A stretch of DNA of 64,000 nucleotides from Hydrangea macrophylla (lineage: Eukaryota; Streptophyta; Magnoliopsida; Cornales; Hydrangeaceae), in contig CM066984.1 in NCBI GenBank assembly GCA_033977485.1, positions 47,708,100-47,772,099 on the forward strand, read 5' to 3'. The notes beneath the pieces are model-generated. The model was not told the DNA's origin and did no database searches. It was given only the letters and a program-made list of their open reading frames with translations. Of the stretch, positions 41,013 to 53,620 are shown piece after piece. Position numbers and translations under genes: made by a program. How positions within the stretch are numbered: the first letter of the stretch is position 1; each line of letters opens with the position of its first letter.

Positions 41013-42104
41013 AAATTACATTCAACCCAATAGAGATACTAATCGGATTAAAATCAGATTGCCTAAAGATATTGCAGAAGCTGGGAGTAAAGCATGGGAT
41101 AACACATTAGTTGGATATTTCATTGGCAAGAAGCTTCCATACTCCTTGGTTAAGAATTCTACTTCCAGATTATGGGGCAAATTGGGACTGCATGATATGC
41201 TAGCCACTGAATCTGGCTATTTCTTTTTCAAATTTGAATCCAAAGATGAGAGTGATGATGTTTTGGAGGGCGGACCTTGGCATGTTGCCGGACAGCCTAT
41301 AATTTTGAGGAAGTGGCAATATGGGTTGGAATTAGCCAAGGAGGCTCAAACTACCATTCCAATATGGGTTAACATCTATAACATCCCTCTTGAATATTGG
41401 AATACTGAAGGGTTTAGCTACATTGCCAGTGCCATTGGAAAACCATTACATGTCCATAGGATGACAACTTCATGCCGCAGGATTTCTTATGCGAGAATCT
41501 GTATTGAGATTAATGCAGCATTTGATTTGGTTAAAGACTTTGATATTGAGATTGAAGACCCACTTAATGGGGAAGTTAAGACAATCACACTGAAAGTTGA
41601 ATACCAATGGAGCCCCATGAGATGTGCAAAATGTAAGAAATTTGGGCACGATTGCAACAAAATCCAGTTGGTTAAATCTGACTATAAGCCAGCTCCAATC
41701 ACAAAGAACCATCAGCCTCAAGAACTTTCTGATGGACAACTAGAAGCAAGGGCAAATTTGTCAAATCTCAAGAGCCAAATTCTATTCCATCTTCCTCTAA
41801 TACTAACATGGCGATACCAATTGCAGATAGTAAAGCTCCTGAAGACTCTCTTGAAGGTCCTGATCCCTCAGGTCTAAAAAGTAAAATAGGAGAACCTTGT
41901 GCCCCTGATATCTTGGGCCCTAACCAATTCATGGTATTGGAATCCTCCTTTGATGACCAAGGAATTGATGACATGCAACAAGTCAATTGCCTCAAGGGAA
42001 TAGGTGAAACTGTAGGCAGTGGAATCATAAATTGCCCTAGTGTTGAAGTTATCCAGCGGGAAAGTCCCAACGCAATTATGCCCTCTGTTTTGGACAAGGA
42101 GTCT
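41013..42104 (+). pseudogene. L3 ORF1, DUF4283 part
   Basis: This continues the frame cut at 33570: RDTNRIKIRLPKDIAEAGSKAWDNT, then DUF4283 (SRLWGKLGLHDMLATESGYFFFKF, EGGPWHVAGQPIILRKW, IYNIPLEYWN, IGKPLHVHRM), then CAKCKKFGHDCNK. A shift near 41770-41810 breaks it. The next frame (MAIPIADSKAPEDSLEG ... ESRGGNSG) runs into a MITE at 42105. ORF1 remnants continue at 42298-42534 (PSTTLQINLSPSSSNS) and end after L5 at 49621-49708 (KSSSSSKRRHPFRRT), where TAATG joins ORF2. Confidence 0.87.
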
Positions 42105-42297
42105 AGGGGTGGCAATTCGGGTTAGGCGTGTCATAATCGGGTCATAAACGGGTTGCGTGGTTTTGGGCTAATTTTTAGTTTGGAGTACTATTCAATAAAA
42201 AATATTAACTTTTTTTATTTAATCGTGTCGTGTCGTGTCGTGTCATAATCGGGTTGTCTCAATAAAACGGGTTGTCGTGTCAAAAATTGCCACCCCT
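42105..42297. mobile_element. 193-bp MITE, hAT-like
   Basis: The ends are 13-bp inverted repeats, aggggtggcaatt at 42105-42117 and its reverse complement at 42285-42297. The interior contains cgggtcataa- and cgggttg-like words and a short (cgtgt)n run at about 42225-42244. The tAGGGGTGGCAA end type is common in plant hAT-related MITEs. Flanking duplication is not clear (ggagtct versus aagtcaag). There is no coding capacity. It interrupts the ORF1 of L3. Confidence 0.8.
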
Positions 42298-42534
42298 AAG
42301 TCAAGGACAGTGCAGCTGCTGAAAGTATTGAGCCCCCTTTACAGGCTAAGTTGGATGGGCAAGATAGGGAAGGAGGGGTTCATCAAGGCTCTCCACTAGA
42401 CTACACAGGTACCCCTACACCTACTATAGTAGATGATGAGCCAACAGACAATCCTGAAGGGAAAGAATTGGATCTCCCAAGTACTACATTACAGATCAAT
42501 CTCTCTCCCTCCTCCTCTAATTCTAATTTTATAT
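42298..42534 (+). pseudogene. L3 ORF1, piece before L5
   Basis: This short piece continues L3 ORF1 after the MITE: QDREGGVHQGSPLDYTGTP, DDEPTDNPEGKELDLPSTTL and LSPSSSNSNF, comparable to PVQVSLSPSSSKSQSP near the ORF1 end of L2. Its last 16 bases, aattctaattttatat (42519-42534), are the target duplication of L5 and recur at 49605-49620, where ORF1 resumes. Confidence 0.85.
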
Positions 42535-42767
42535 TTTTTTTCTTCGGAAAATTGGTAAATTAAACGAAAAAACGGGGGGAGTACAAAAGTACAAGGGGCA
42601 TACCCCAGGATATACAACAAGCGCAAGCACGAGGACTAGTGGAAAAGGGAACCACTGGACAAAAACAAAAGAATCACAAAAACGTCGCTAAAGAAAAACA
42701 AACAGCAGTCAAAGCCAAGACATGTCCAAAAAGGAGAAATTAATAAGGGTCAAAGGGCAAAACACCA

Positions 42768-45700
42768 TTAATTCCAATGACTAAGGATAATATCAATCTG
42801 GGTATGTTGCTTCCATCTAATACAAATCTGGGCATTAACTTGTGAAATAAGATTCTTCAGAAGATGCTCTTTAGGATGAAATATATTCTTGAAAGATCTC
42901 AAATTCCTCTATCGCCAAAGGCCATAAACAGCAACTCCAAGGCATATCCTGGGTATAGCTTTATGAAGCGCCTTCCCTTTCCAATGTTGAGCCATCCACA
43001 AGACAGAGGTGTCCCACTGAGTTCCATTCTAGACCAAACCACTCCTAAGCATCAAATCCTGCCAAACAAAAGAGGAAAAAGAATATTCAAAGAAAAGGTG
43101 ACTATGAGTTTCCAAATGACAATGACAAAAAACACATGCAAGAGTCCCAGGAGTGAAGTGGGAGATCCTGTCGTGAGTAGAGAGTTTATTCTGCACAGCC
43201 AACCAAAGAATAACAGATTGTCTGGGGCTGCAACCTGAAAACCACACAACATTAAACCAGGGAACCAAGGGGTTAGTATCTCTAATTTGATTCCAAACAC
43301 TAGTAAAGTTAAAAATGCCATTGGCAGTAGTAGTCCAAGCAATTCTATCAGTGAAGTTTGAGGGCTTATACATATTGGAAAGGACAACTCTAATCTCATT
43401 AATCTTATTTTCCGAAAAAAAAAAATCTCATTAATCTCAATGGAGTTAGTAGCAGGCCAATTCCAATCATTACTACCGCTAATAATGGTAGCCACTTTAG
43501 CATTGACATCAATGGCCACATCATAAGCAACTCTTCTAGTGAATTTCTCAAAAATAGGACCAATTGGGAGCTAGTTGTCAAACCAAAGAGAGGTTTGTTC
43601 GCCATTACCAATCCTATGTATCAGTAAGGGTCGAACAACCTCCCTAAGTTTCAGCAACTTTCTCCAGTACCAAGAGCATTGGCCAGGGGCTCTAATATCC
43701 CAAAAGCTCTTACTTTTAATCATGTACATATGAACCCAATCTTTCCACAAGGATTTATTACTCGGATCCAGAAAACACCCAATATGTTTAAGGTTCAAGA
43801 TAGTATTAGTTAAAAAAATATTCTTAAAACCCAGGCCTCCCTCCTTTTTAGGTCTACAAACATTATTCCAAGCAATTTTAGCTCCAGTTCCCTTCTCAGT
43901 GTTACCATTCCAAAGGAATCTCATAAGAGCTTGATCCACCTGTTTAAGAACACATTTAGGCAAAATAAACATACCAGCCCAGTAAATTTGGATACCTGTC
44001 AAAACAGATTGAATAAGCTGAGCCCTACCAGCGTAAGAAAGAAACCTAGATTTCCAAGAATCCACTCTAGAACATATTTTAGTAATAAGATCCTCACAAT
44101 GTTGTTTCTTGAGTTTAGTAGTGATTAAGGGGACATTAAGATACCTCACAGGAAGAGATCCTTTGATAAATTGGAGATCCATCAACATATTATTAACCAC
44201 ATTATCCTCAACCCCAGAGAAGAAAACACAGCTTTTAGAATTATTGGCTTGGAGCCCAGATAAATCATAAAATTGATCAAGAGTTTTCCGAATAACTTTA
44301 GCAGAATCCACATCACCATTTAACAAGATAAGCAAGTCATCAGCAAAGCAAAGATGGGAGATTTTCACCTTCTCACACTTCCAATGATAGGAGAAGCTAC
44401 TATTATGAATGTTATGTTGTAGAAGTTGGCTTAAAGCATCCATGATAATAACAAAGAGGTAAGGGGAAATGGGGTCTCCCTGCCTAAGGCCTTTGGCACC
44501 ATCGAAATAACCTAAAGATTCACCATTGAAATTGATGGAGTATCTCGGGGTAGTAATACAAGCTTTTATCCATATTTTCAACTTAGGAGGAAAACCAAGA
44601 GTATCAAGTAAATCAAACAAAAAGGTCCAACTAACACTATCATAGGCCTTCATGAGGTCGACTTTAGTAATAGCTCTAGGTTTACCTCCCTCTTTATGGT
44701 AGTCCCTCAACAAATCTTGAGCAAGTAAGACATTATCACTAATTTTCCTACCTTTGACAAAGGAAGACTGAGCTTGATCAATAATGGAAGGGAGGATGAC
44801 TTGGAGTCTATTTGCAATAATTTTAGAAATGCATTTATAAACAGTATTGCAACAGGAGATAGGTCTAAAGTCCCCCATCTTAGAAGGATTAGGGACTTTA
44901 GGTATCAGAGTTATAATAGTAGAGTTAGACTCCCTAAGCATATTACCAGTTAGGAAAAATTCAAGGATAGAAGCAGTGATGGAGGGACCAACAGTAGCCC
45001 AAGAATTTTTAAAGAAAAAGGCATTAAACCCATCAGGGCCGGGGGCCTTATTATCATGCATCTGAAAGAAAGTGGTCTTGATCTCATCCATAGATGGTAT
45101 TCTATCAAGGTCATCCAAAAATTCCTCAGGGATCTTTTTATGTATAAAACTCCTTAAAGTCTCAATCCCAGGGTAATGGTTTATAGCACTAGTACCAAGT
45201 AAACTCTGAAAGTGCCTAATAGCTTCACTTTTAGTATCATCCAAATTAGAAGTAAAGCTGCCATCGGGTTTTTCCAACTTACAAATCCTTTTCCGGTTAC
45301 GTCTAGCTTTAATGTGTTGAAAAAAATATCTAGAGTTTTTGTCCCCCACCTCAAGCCATTGCATTCTAGATTTTTGTTTAAGAGTTTCCTCTTCAATCCA
45401 AATAGTATCCAAGAATTTTTGCATGCAAACTTTCTGTTTGGATATAAGAAAAGGGTCATGGGGCAAAAGGAGGAGGTCTGATTGAACACTTTTCAACTCA
45501 GCCCTGGCAAGATCAGTGTTAATTTTCTCCTTGCCCACCAAGTTCTTACTAAAGATTTTTAGATTATGTTTTAACAATCTGAGCTTTTGGCAAACTTGAT
45601 ATTGAGCAGTCCCATTAACATTGAAGTTCCAAGCATTAGTGACAACCTCGGAATAATTGTCGAGTTGAGTCCAAAAATTATAAAATTTAAATATTCTACC

Positions 45701-46429
45701 TTTCCTCCTAACAATTTTATCAATATAGGCAACAATGGGAGAATGGTCAGAGATACCTTGTTCCTGGAAATGGACATAAGAATCAGTAAAGTTGTCCATC
45801 CAGGCTTGGTTGACTAAAGCTCTATCAAGTTTTCTTTGAGTGTAATCAGGCCTGTCATATCTCCTGTTACTCCAAGTAAAGAACTCTCCAATATATCGAA
45901 GATCAGTTAAGCACATGTTATTCACAGCAGTTTTGAAGTCAACGATTTCTGAATTTGAGCCATGATTAGTTTCGAAGATTTCAGAAGGGTGGAGCACAAC
46001 ATTAAAATCACCAAGAAAAATTTGGTTTATATTAGGGGCATTAGAAGAGATGGAATGCATTTCAGTCCAAAGGCTCAATCTTTCCAGCCCAGTAATGAAA
46101 CCATACACAAAAGAAGCCTCAAAATAGACACTCAGGTCATCAATTTCAATGCTAACATGGATGAGTTGGGGAGAAACTCTAAGAACACACAAGTTAATTT
46201 TATCAGGGTTCCAACCAACCCAGATTCTCCCAACAGAATCTGGGGTACTATTGGTGACAAAATTCCAATTTTTGAAAGTATTAAATTTGACACTAGCTTC
46301 ATTGATCTGCCTAACTTTGGTCTCAGTAAGGCCAAGCACATCAATGTTATTTTCAAAAATAAACTTCGCAACCTCAGATTGTTTAGAGGGTTGGTTGAGA
46401 CCCCTTATATTCCAACAACTAATAATCAT
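42768..46429 (-). pseudogene. L5 ORF2, broken near the C-terminus
   Basis: The frame is open for 952 codons from the ATG at 46429: CWNIRGLNQPSKQSEVAKF, LTETKVRQ, FLGDFNVVL, SDHSPI, NKAPGPDGFNAFFF, DFRPISCCNTVYKC, GLRQGDPISPYLF and CFADDLLILLNGD. A TAG at 43571-43573 replaces Trp in WFDNWLP. Beyond it the frame continues to ATNSIEINEI, where a 21-bp LINE tail inserts (43405-43425). It then runs VVLSNMYKPSNFTDRIAW, the zf-RVT (LWLAVQNKLSTHDRI, CVFCHCHLETHSHLFFEYS) and further stops, ending at SHWN (stop at 42768). Confidence 0.93.
43405..43425 (+). mobile_element. 21-bp LINE-tail micro-insertion
   Basis: The insert is ttattttccg followed by 11 A, which is the last ten bases of the LINE 3' terminus plus poly(A). 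It lies between two copies of tctcattaatc (43394-43404 and 43426-43436). Deleting it and one repeat restores the frame SIEINEIRVVLSNMYKP of L5 ORF2. It is the shortest retrotransposition product here. Confidence 0.85.
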
Positions 46430-49369
46430 TAAGATCTACGGTGTGATTGCCTCCTCTTACCTGAAGAACTAGAAGAGTTGTTCTTTTTATTTTGTGTACC
46501 TGAATCCCTTGACTGGGGTGGGAGAGTGGTTGACAAGGATTCCAGAGAAATCCCCTCCTCCTGAGTTACTTGCTTAGGATTGCCACCATCCTTAACCTCT
46601 CCTTGAGAATTCCCTGCTGCTTCTAATAGTTCAATAATCTGGCCCTCCTCCACTTCAGGATCTGACTTTGTTTGGGTATTAACTGGAGATGTAGAGTTGC
46701 TTATACCAACATTACTATGATCCAAAATGGTGGATCCATACATACTTGCAGAGCTGGAACTTTGGTGAGAACCCTCCATAGGATGGGACATTTGATGTGG
46801 TGATTGGGACACCTCAACCATTAAAGGATCACTGGAAGACTTTTTATCAGGCTGGATATTAACATCATTGGATTTGTTACAGGTAGGAATTTGAAGATGA
46901 GGCTGAATACTTGCCTCCAAAGGAGCTGGGAGGCTTATAGGACCCTCTTCTGTAGTAGTATGAACGGCTAAGGAAGAGAACATATTGCATTTCAGATTCA
47001 AGGCCATAGTCTCTAAATGACAAGACAAATTTTGGGAGGTATCACCTTGGGGACCAGATTTAGCCTTACAAGAAGGACCAACAGTGTACTCAACAATTGA
47101 AGATGGAATATTGTTGTAATCTCCTTGAATGAACTTCCCTTTGTCCTTAGTCTTCCAATTTCCTTCAAGACTAGTCTGAGTAATAGAAGGTTCCTGCTGG
47201 ATAGGAGTTTTAGCCTTGGGAAGCTGCTACGCAATCATGTCCAAACCTCTGACATTTACAACAGCGGATGGGGAGTCCACTGGTACTCAACTGGCAGGTA
47301 AATAGGCTCAATTTCTCCAGTAACAGGATCCTCAAAGTCTATTACCAATTCTTTAAGTAGCTCGTGTTTGGCATTCAGTTCAATGCAGATTCGGGCATAT
47401 GAGATTCTCCTTCCATCCGCAGTGACCTTGGCAACATGCAGGGGCTTCCCAATAGCACTAGCTATGTGGCTTAATCCCTGAGGATTCCATAGTTCTAGGG
47501 GAATATTATAGATGTGCACCCACACTGGGATGGTGGATATGGATTCCCTGGAGAGTGTAAGCCCAGACTGCCACTTCCTTAAGATGATAGGTTGACCACT
47601 TACATGCCAAGGGCCACCTTCAAGAATAGCCAAACTTTCATCCTCATTGCTGAATTTAAAGAAATAAAATCCAGAATCAGTGGCAACCATATCAATCATA
47701 CCTTGTTTTCCCCAAAGCCTACTAGTGGCATTCTTAACATATGAAAAGGGGATTTTTTTGCCAATGAAGTAACCAACTAGGGTGTTCTGCCAAGCATGGC
47801 TCCCATCAATAAAAACTGCCTTTGGGATATTCAAATGCTTTCTTTTAGTTCCTTCCTGAGGCTTGATGTAGTTTAGCTTGAATCCCACAGAACTCTTCTG
47901 AGTAACAAGAGATGCCCATGATTTGGTTTGGTTAGGGTCAATCTTGATGCTGGTTGGCACAATAGTTTGGGCCGAAACATTTGAAACATTTGAAACCTGG
48001 GCACAGTCAGCGTTTGACTTTGAAAGTCCCTTAGAGAGACCAATTGACGGGGTCCCACCGTTAATAGAAATATCTCTCTCTATATGTATTTTATCTTGGT
48101 TATTTGGTAAATTAAAAGTAGACAAGCAGCCGGATTTTAGGGGAGAAGCCATGTGGGTTTCTGCCGCAATTACTGAGGAAGGTAATTTCAACAAGTTTCC
48201 TTGCTGCATGTGTGTGGACCCTACACCAGACAAGCCGCCGGTATTTAGGGTAGTGGCAGTACAACCCATGTGCTGCTCCTTTTGACTAAGCAAATCAGAA
48301 AAATGATCGTTAGGTTCGGCCACAGTAGCTATCCGTGTGTGTATAGGCGTGTGAGGGATACCTTGCACAAACATCTTGGGCTGTGTAATAGCTGGGTTAA
48401 TGAGATCAAACTGGGATATTATATCATTTTTAGCAAAACCAACATTGATACTTCCAATATCAGAATGATTACCAAAGTAACCAGGAATGGTAGAATCAAG
48501 TATCTTAGGAATATCGAAAATCTCTTCATTAATAGTCTCCATGTTATTAGAGTATGGAGCCAAATTTGTGGATTTCAGCACTTCCAATTCATTTTGTAAT
48601 TTCCAAAACAAACTCTGGGCTGAAGCAAGCTCATTGTTGCCTGTCTTCACCTCCAAAGGGCATAAAGCAGATTTGGGATCAGAAGGATGAATAAGATCAG
48701 GCTCAAGGGAGACTTTTTCACTAACAGCCTTCATCTTCCTTTTTAGGATCTCATTAGAGTCTTGAATACCCTTAAATGAGGTTCCATCCACAAGACCACA
48801 CACCTCACTAGCACCTGATTTTGGAAGCTCTGCCTCCCACTCTTCATGTAGTTCAAGATCCTCATCAGAGTATCCTTGTGAGTTGATCTTGGAGAGATCT
48901 ATCAGACTATCATCACTTATCCCATACACCACTGATTTGGAGGGATCAGAAATAATAAAGTCATTCTCATCAGATATAACACTAGGCTCAACAAGCTTAG
49001 TAATCTTAGATTGACTAACAGAGGTAACGCCAATACATTCAGAGAAGATTTCCTTAGGACCAGCAGTTGGTTTAGCCACATTAAGCACTCTAATTTGCCC
49101 TGCAGATTGGGGACTCTCAACTTTAGAACCATCCCTCAGCAGCACAGAGCCATCTCCTTTGAGGATGTATTTCTTCTCTAGCTCTGGATTAATAACAAAT
49201 AGAGCCCCCGAGGTGGTTGTGTCCCTTGTTGATGGTTCAGAGGCAGAACAAGCCTCCTTAACAGCCTTAGTGTTTTTGAAACCACTTGCACAAACAACAT
49301 ATCAGATTTGTTGTTCTTGGGAGGACTATTACCATTACTATGATTTCCTTTCTTCTTAATTGATCCCAT
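46429..49369 (-). pseudogene. L5 ORF1 (DUF4283), broken
   Basis: The likely start is the ATG at 49369 (MGSIKKKGNHSNGNSPPKNNKSD). A shift near 49290 leads into NTKAVKEACSASEPST and ALFVINPELEKKYIL. From 49145 a 629-codon frame has SGQIRVLNVA-like sequence, FIISDPSKSVVYGISDDSLIDLSK, EDLELHEEWE, KSWASLVTQKSSVGFKLNYIK and DUF4283 (SRLWGKQGMIDMVATDSGFYFFKF, EGGPWHVSGQPIILRKW). It stops at 47256 in the knuckle region. A further shift and a stop precede the last frame (47028 down), which ends SSSSGKRRQSHRRS with TAATG leading into ORF2. Confidence 0.88.
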
Positions 49370-49604
49370 TCTCTCACAAAACAAAATAAAGAAGACATTA
49401 ATAAGTCAAAAAAGAAAAATCATACAGAAAGGAGGGAAACAGAGAAAGGAAGAGAACCAAAAAGCAATAAAACCTATAGAAAAGATGAGTGAAGAGGGAA
49501 TGAAGAGAGGAGATGAGGAAAAAAGAGAGAAACAAATGAGAATGAGGGAGATGAAAAACAAGCTTAACCAAACTCTAGAGAGAGGTGGGAGCTTCTCTCT
49601 CTAG
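49370..49604 (-). other. L5 5' UTR
   Basis: This pyrimidine-rich leader on the minus strand (many tctctc and ttcttc words) lies between the element start and the ORF1 ATG. The first 30 bases have inverted arms CTAGAGAGAG/CTCTCTCTAG. LINE 5' UTRs usually carry an internal promoter, but I cannot identify elements of one by eye. Confidence 0.7.
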
Positions 49605-49705
49605 AATTCTAATTTTATATCCCATCATAAGAATTCTAAACAAGGGAAGAAGAACAATAAAAGTAGTTCTTCAAGTAAAAGACGACACCCATTCCGACGT
49701 ACTTA

Positions 49706-52700
49706 ATGATTATTGGTTGCTGGAATATTAGGAGTCTTAATCAATTTTCTAAACAAATGGAAATTTCCAAATTTGTTTCTTCTAATCATATTGATGTTTT
49801 AGGGATCACTGAATCCAAAGTTAGAATGCCTAACCAAGATGGCATACAAAAAAGAATTCTTCCTAGTTGGAATTTTGTTACTAATAGCCAACCAAATTCT
49901 GATGATAGAATTTGGGTTGGTTGGAACCCTAACAAAGTTTCTTTAACTGTTTTGAAAAACACTAGGCAGCTAATTCATGTCTCTATCCAAGATATAAATC
50001 TGTCTGTGTCTTTTGAAGCTTCTTTTGTCTATGGTTTTAACACCATCCAAGATAGAAGAAGTCTGTGGGCTGACATCAAGTCCATATCAGCCTCCCTTGG
50101 TCACAGTCCCTGGATTACACTCGGTGATTTTAATGCGGTACTTAATTCTAATGAGAAATTTGGGGGTAATCCGGGAAAAGACCAAGGAGCTGAGGAATTT
50201 AATGCGTGTGTGAATGCCTCTTGCCTTGTAGATCTTCGATTCACAGGGATTTTTTCACCTGGAGCACTAGCAGGTATAAGGAAAAATTGGATAGAGCTCT
50301 CGTCAATCAAGATTGGCTTGACAAATTCCCATCAGCATATGCTCAGTTTCTCCCTTCTGGTATTTCTGATCATTCTCCTATTCTTGTTAAAATGGATAAT
50401 TCTACCAGAAAGAAAGGTCATACATTCAAATTCTATAACTATTGGACATCGTTAGATAAATTTGAGGACTTGGTTAAAAATTCTTGGGCTAATAATGTTG
50501 AGGGTAATTACCAATTCCAGTTATGAAAAAAACTTAAGAATCTCAAAACTGAACTTAAAAAATTTTCTAAAGATTCTATAGGTAGAGAAAAGCTGCATGC
50601 TGACGAATCTAGAGAAAACCTGTTGCACTGCCAAAGACTTCTCGATGAACACCCGCTTAACTTGACCCTTAAATCCCAGGAACGTAACCTTATGGGAATT
50701 TTTTTAGAAGCTATACGGGTGGAAGAGGAAGTGATGAGACAAAAATCCAGAGTCCAATGGCTTGAAGTAGGGGATAAGAACACCACCTTTTTCCATCAAT
50801 CCATCAAAAACCGAAGGAATAGGAAAAGGATTGTCTCCCTCTTACTACCTAATGGGGATCAGACAAAAAATGAAGTAGAAGCCCAGCAGGAAGCCATTAG
50901 GTATTTTAAAACCATGCTTGGTACTCCTGCTACTAATAACTATCCTGGTTATAATGTGCTAAGGGATATTATCCATAAAAGAATCCCCACTGAAGCCTTC
51001 TCCAGTATGGATAGTATCCCTAGTGATATTGAGATCAAGGATGCCATGTTTAGCATCCATAGTAACAAAGCTCCGGGTCCTGATGGCTACAATGCTCATT
51101 TTTTTAAAGAAACTTGGAATATCACGGGTGTTTTAGTTACTCAAGCTATTAAAGAATTTTTTATCCATGGGGAACTATTGGGAGAGTCTAATGCAACCTT
51201 AATTACCCTTATCCCTAAAATTCCTAATCCTTCTAACATGGGTGATTTTCGTCCAATTTCGTATTGCAACACGATCTATAAATGTATCTCAAAAATCATT
51301 GCTAAAAGACTCCAACTTGTCCTCCCTCGTCTTGTGGACAATGCCCAGTCTGCCTTCATCAAAGGTCGCAAGATAAGTGATAATATTTTGTTAGTTCAGG
51401 ACCTTATGAGGGATTATCATAAACCTTCGGGTCAACCACGTGCAGCAGCTAAGGTTGACCTTATGAAAGCCTATGATAGTGTTAGCTGGCAGTTCTTATT
51501 GGACTTAATTGATATCTTAGGGTTTCCCCCCAAAATGCAAATTTGGATTAAAAAGTGTGTCACTAGCCCTAAATATTCCATCAATTTTAATGGGGAATCT
51601 ATTGGCTATTTTGGAGGTGCTAAAGGTCTTAGACAGGGTGACCCTCTTTCCCCCTACCTTTTTGTTCTTGTGATGGATACTTTGAGCCAATTGATAAAAC
51701 ATAATATAAAAGCTTCAACCCACTTTAAATATCATTGGAAATGTGATAAACTGAGTATTTCCCACCTTTGCTTTGCTGATGACCTACTTTTACTATTTCA
51801 CGGGGATACAGATTCTGCCCACCTTATGAAAAGCACTCTTACTCAATTTTATGACCTCACTGGCTTACTTGCTAACACTAGTAAGAGTTGTCTTTTTACT
51901 TCTGGCATTGAAGATACGGTAATTAATTCCATTTGCCACATATTCCAATTTACTATTGGATCCCTTCCTCTTAAGTACCTTGGTGTTCCTCTTATAACAT
52001 CTAGACTGAAGAAGGGAGATTGTCAAGAACTTGTTAATAAGATTAGCTCTAGAATAACATCTTGGACTTCTAAATGCCTTTCTTATGCTGTACGACTTCA
52101 ATTAATACATTCTGTCCTTTTAGGAATTCAAAACTACTGCTCTGGTATGTTTATACTACCCAAAAGCATTTTAAAAGAGGTTGAAAAGTTATTGAGGAGA
52201 TTTCTTTGGTCTGGAGGCATTGAGAAAGCTCATGGGGCTAAAGTTGCTTGGGACCTTGTATGTCGGCCTAAAACGGAAGGGGGCTTGGGGTTGAAGAATC
52301 TTGTCCAACTCAATAAAACATTGAATTTAAAACATATTTGGTCCCTTTTCTCTTCGGGGCCAAATTCTATGTGGGTGGATTGGGTTAAAACTTATCTCTT
52401 AAAAGACAAAAGTTTTTGGATTGTTAAAGCCCCATCCCAAAGTTTCTGGTATTGGAGGAAACTCCTTAAACTCAGAGACATGGTTAGGCCCTTATTAAAA
52501 CACAAGATTGGGAATGGGAGTGGTACCTTCTTATGGTATGACAATTGGCATCCCTCAGGCCCTCTCTTTGATAAATTTAGTCCCAGAGTTGCATACGACG
52601 CAGCTATTCCCTTACATGCAAAAGTTAAAGATATCATAGTGGATTGGGAATGGCAATGGCCTTACACTAACACGTTAGAACTCATGGAAATCCGAGGCCA

Positions 52701-53316
52701 CATGCTTGATCTTCCCCTGCCTTCTGATAATCTTGATACTACTATATGAGTTCCTTCTCCCAATGGGAACTTTAACCTTGCACATACTTGGGAACACCTT
52801 CGAGTCACTGGCCCGAAGGTCCCATGGCATCGGCTCATTTGGTTTCCAGGGAATATACCTAGGCACAGTTTCATTTCTTGGTTGACAATTCTTAACCGTT
52901 TATCTACTCATGACAGGATTGTCCACTACACTCCTGGACCTTTAGGATGTGTTCTCTGTTATCAAGGTATGGAATCGCATAATCACTTGTTTTTTAGTTG
53001 CTCATACTCTTCTTTTATTTGGCAGGCATTATTGCAACGTTTGGATATTAATTCCCATGCGTCTTCTTGGAGCTCTATTGTGGAATGGGCAGCTAGGAAA
53101 TGGACAAAGAAAACTCCTAAACACATTATTCCTAGAATGTGTCTTGGGTTGGTCATTTATAGCATATGGAAGGAAAGAAATGCTCGAACATTCAAATCTG
53201 AAGTTAAAACAAAAGAAAGGCTCCTTCAAGAGATCCACCTCCAAATCTATATTCAGATCCAGATCAAGTGGAAAAATGATCCACTTCTCTTAAATTACAT
53301 TACTAGATGGACATAG
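49706..53316 (+). pseudogene. L3 ORF2, broken
   Basis: ORF2 starts by TAATG overlap with ORF1 and reads GCWNIRSLNQFSKQMEI, LGITESKVRM and ITLGDFNAVL. A two-base loss near 50250 (FTGIFSPGALAG) and a TGA at 50524-50526 interrupt it. From 50623 a long frame has NKAPGPDGYNAHFF, FRPISYCNTIYKC (C to Y), AFIKGRKISDNILL, VDLMKAYDSVSW, GLRQGDPLSPYLF and CFADDLLLLFHGD. A TGA at 52747-52749 replaces Trp (TTIWVPS-like). The zf-RVT part (IVHYTPGPLGCVLCYQGMESHNHLFFSC) follows, and the last stop is at 53314-53316 after ITRWT. Confidence 0.92.
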
Positions 53317-53620
53317 CCTCAACATGTACCTTTCAGCTCATTTTGGTTTTCTTTTATAGTTCAGGTTTTATAAGGGACCATTGAGCTGTGCTCTTGTGTT
53401 GTCTTTTATTCTAGGATGGTTTTTGTTTTTTTTCTCCACTAGTGAGTGATCTTTTGCTAAGGTGGGTTTTCTTGGCCACAAGCCTTAGATTTTCCCCTTA
53501 GTTGCATCATCTGGATGCTCTTTTTGTGCTTATTGTATATCCTGGGGTACGCCCCTTGTATTTTTGTATAGTGCCGTTTGGCTTTTTTATTTATTCACCA
53601 TTTCTCGAAAAAAAAAAAAA

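Larger units (their letters stand above)
42535..49604 (-). mobile_element. full-length LINE L5 (7070 bp)
   Basis: Flanked by the 16-bp repeat aattctaattttatat (42519-42534 and 49605-49620), it includes a 5' UTR, ORF1, ORF2, 3' UTR with the tail hairpins (complement of GGGG-TATG-CCCC at about 42595-42606) and an A-tail interrupted by one G (TTTTTTTCTT on the plus strand). At its 5' end a 30-base stretch has the arms CTAGAGAGAG and CTCTCTCTAG and may form a hairpin. ORF1 and ORF2 are both broken, and a 21-bp LINE tail sits inside ORF2. Confidence 0.93.
31563..53620 (+). mobile_element. LINE L3, split by a solo LTR, a MITE and LINE L5
   Basis: L3 pieces are 31592-33570, 41013-42104, 42298-42534 and 49621-53620. 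Bases 31563-31591 are a second copy of the upstream L2 sequence, a filler at the 5' junction. The 3' end has GGGG-TACG-CCCC (53544-53555), a terminus tttctcg and a 14-base A-run. The target duplication is ttagtgataatatt with preceding A bases (31549-31562 and 53621-53634). ORF2 is damaged at several points. Confidence 0.9.
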
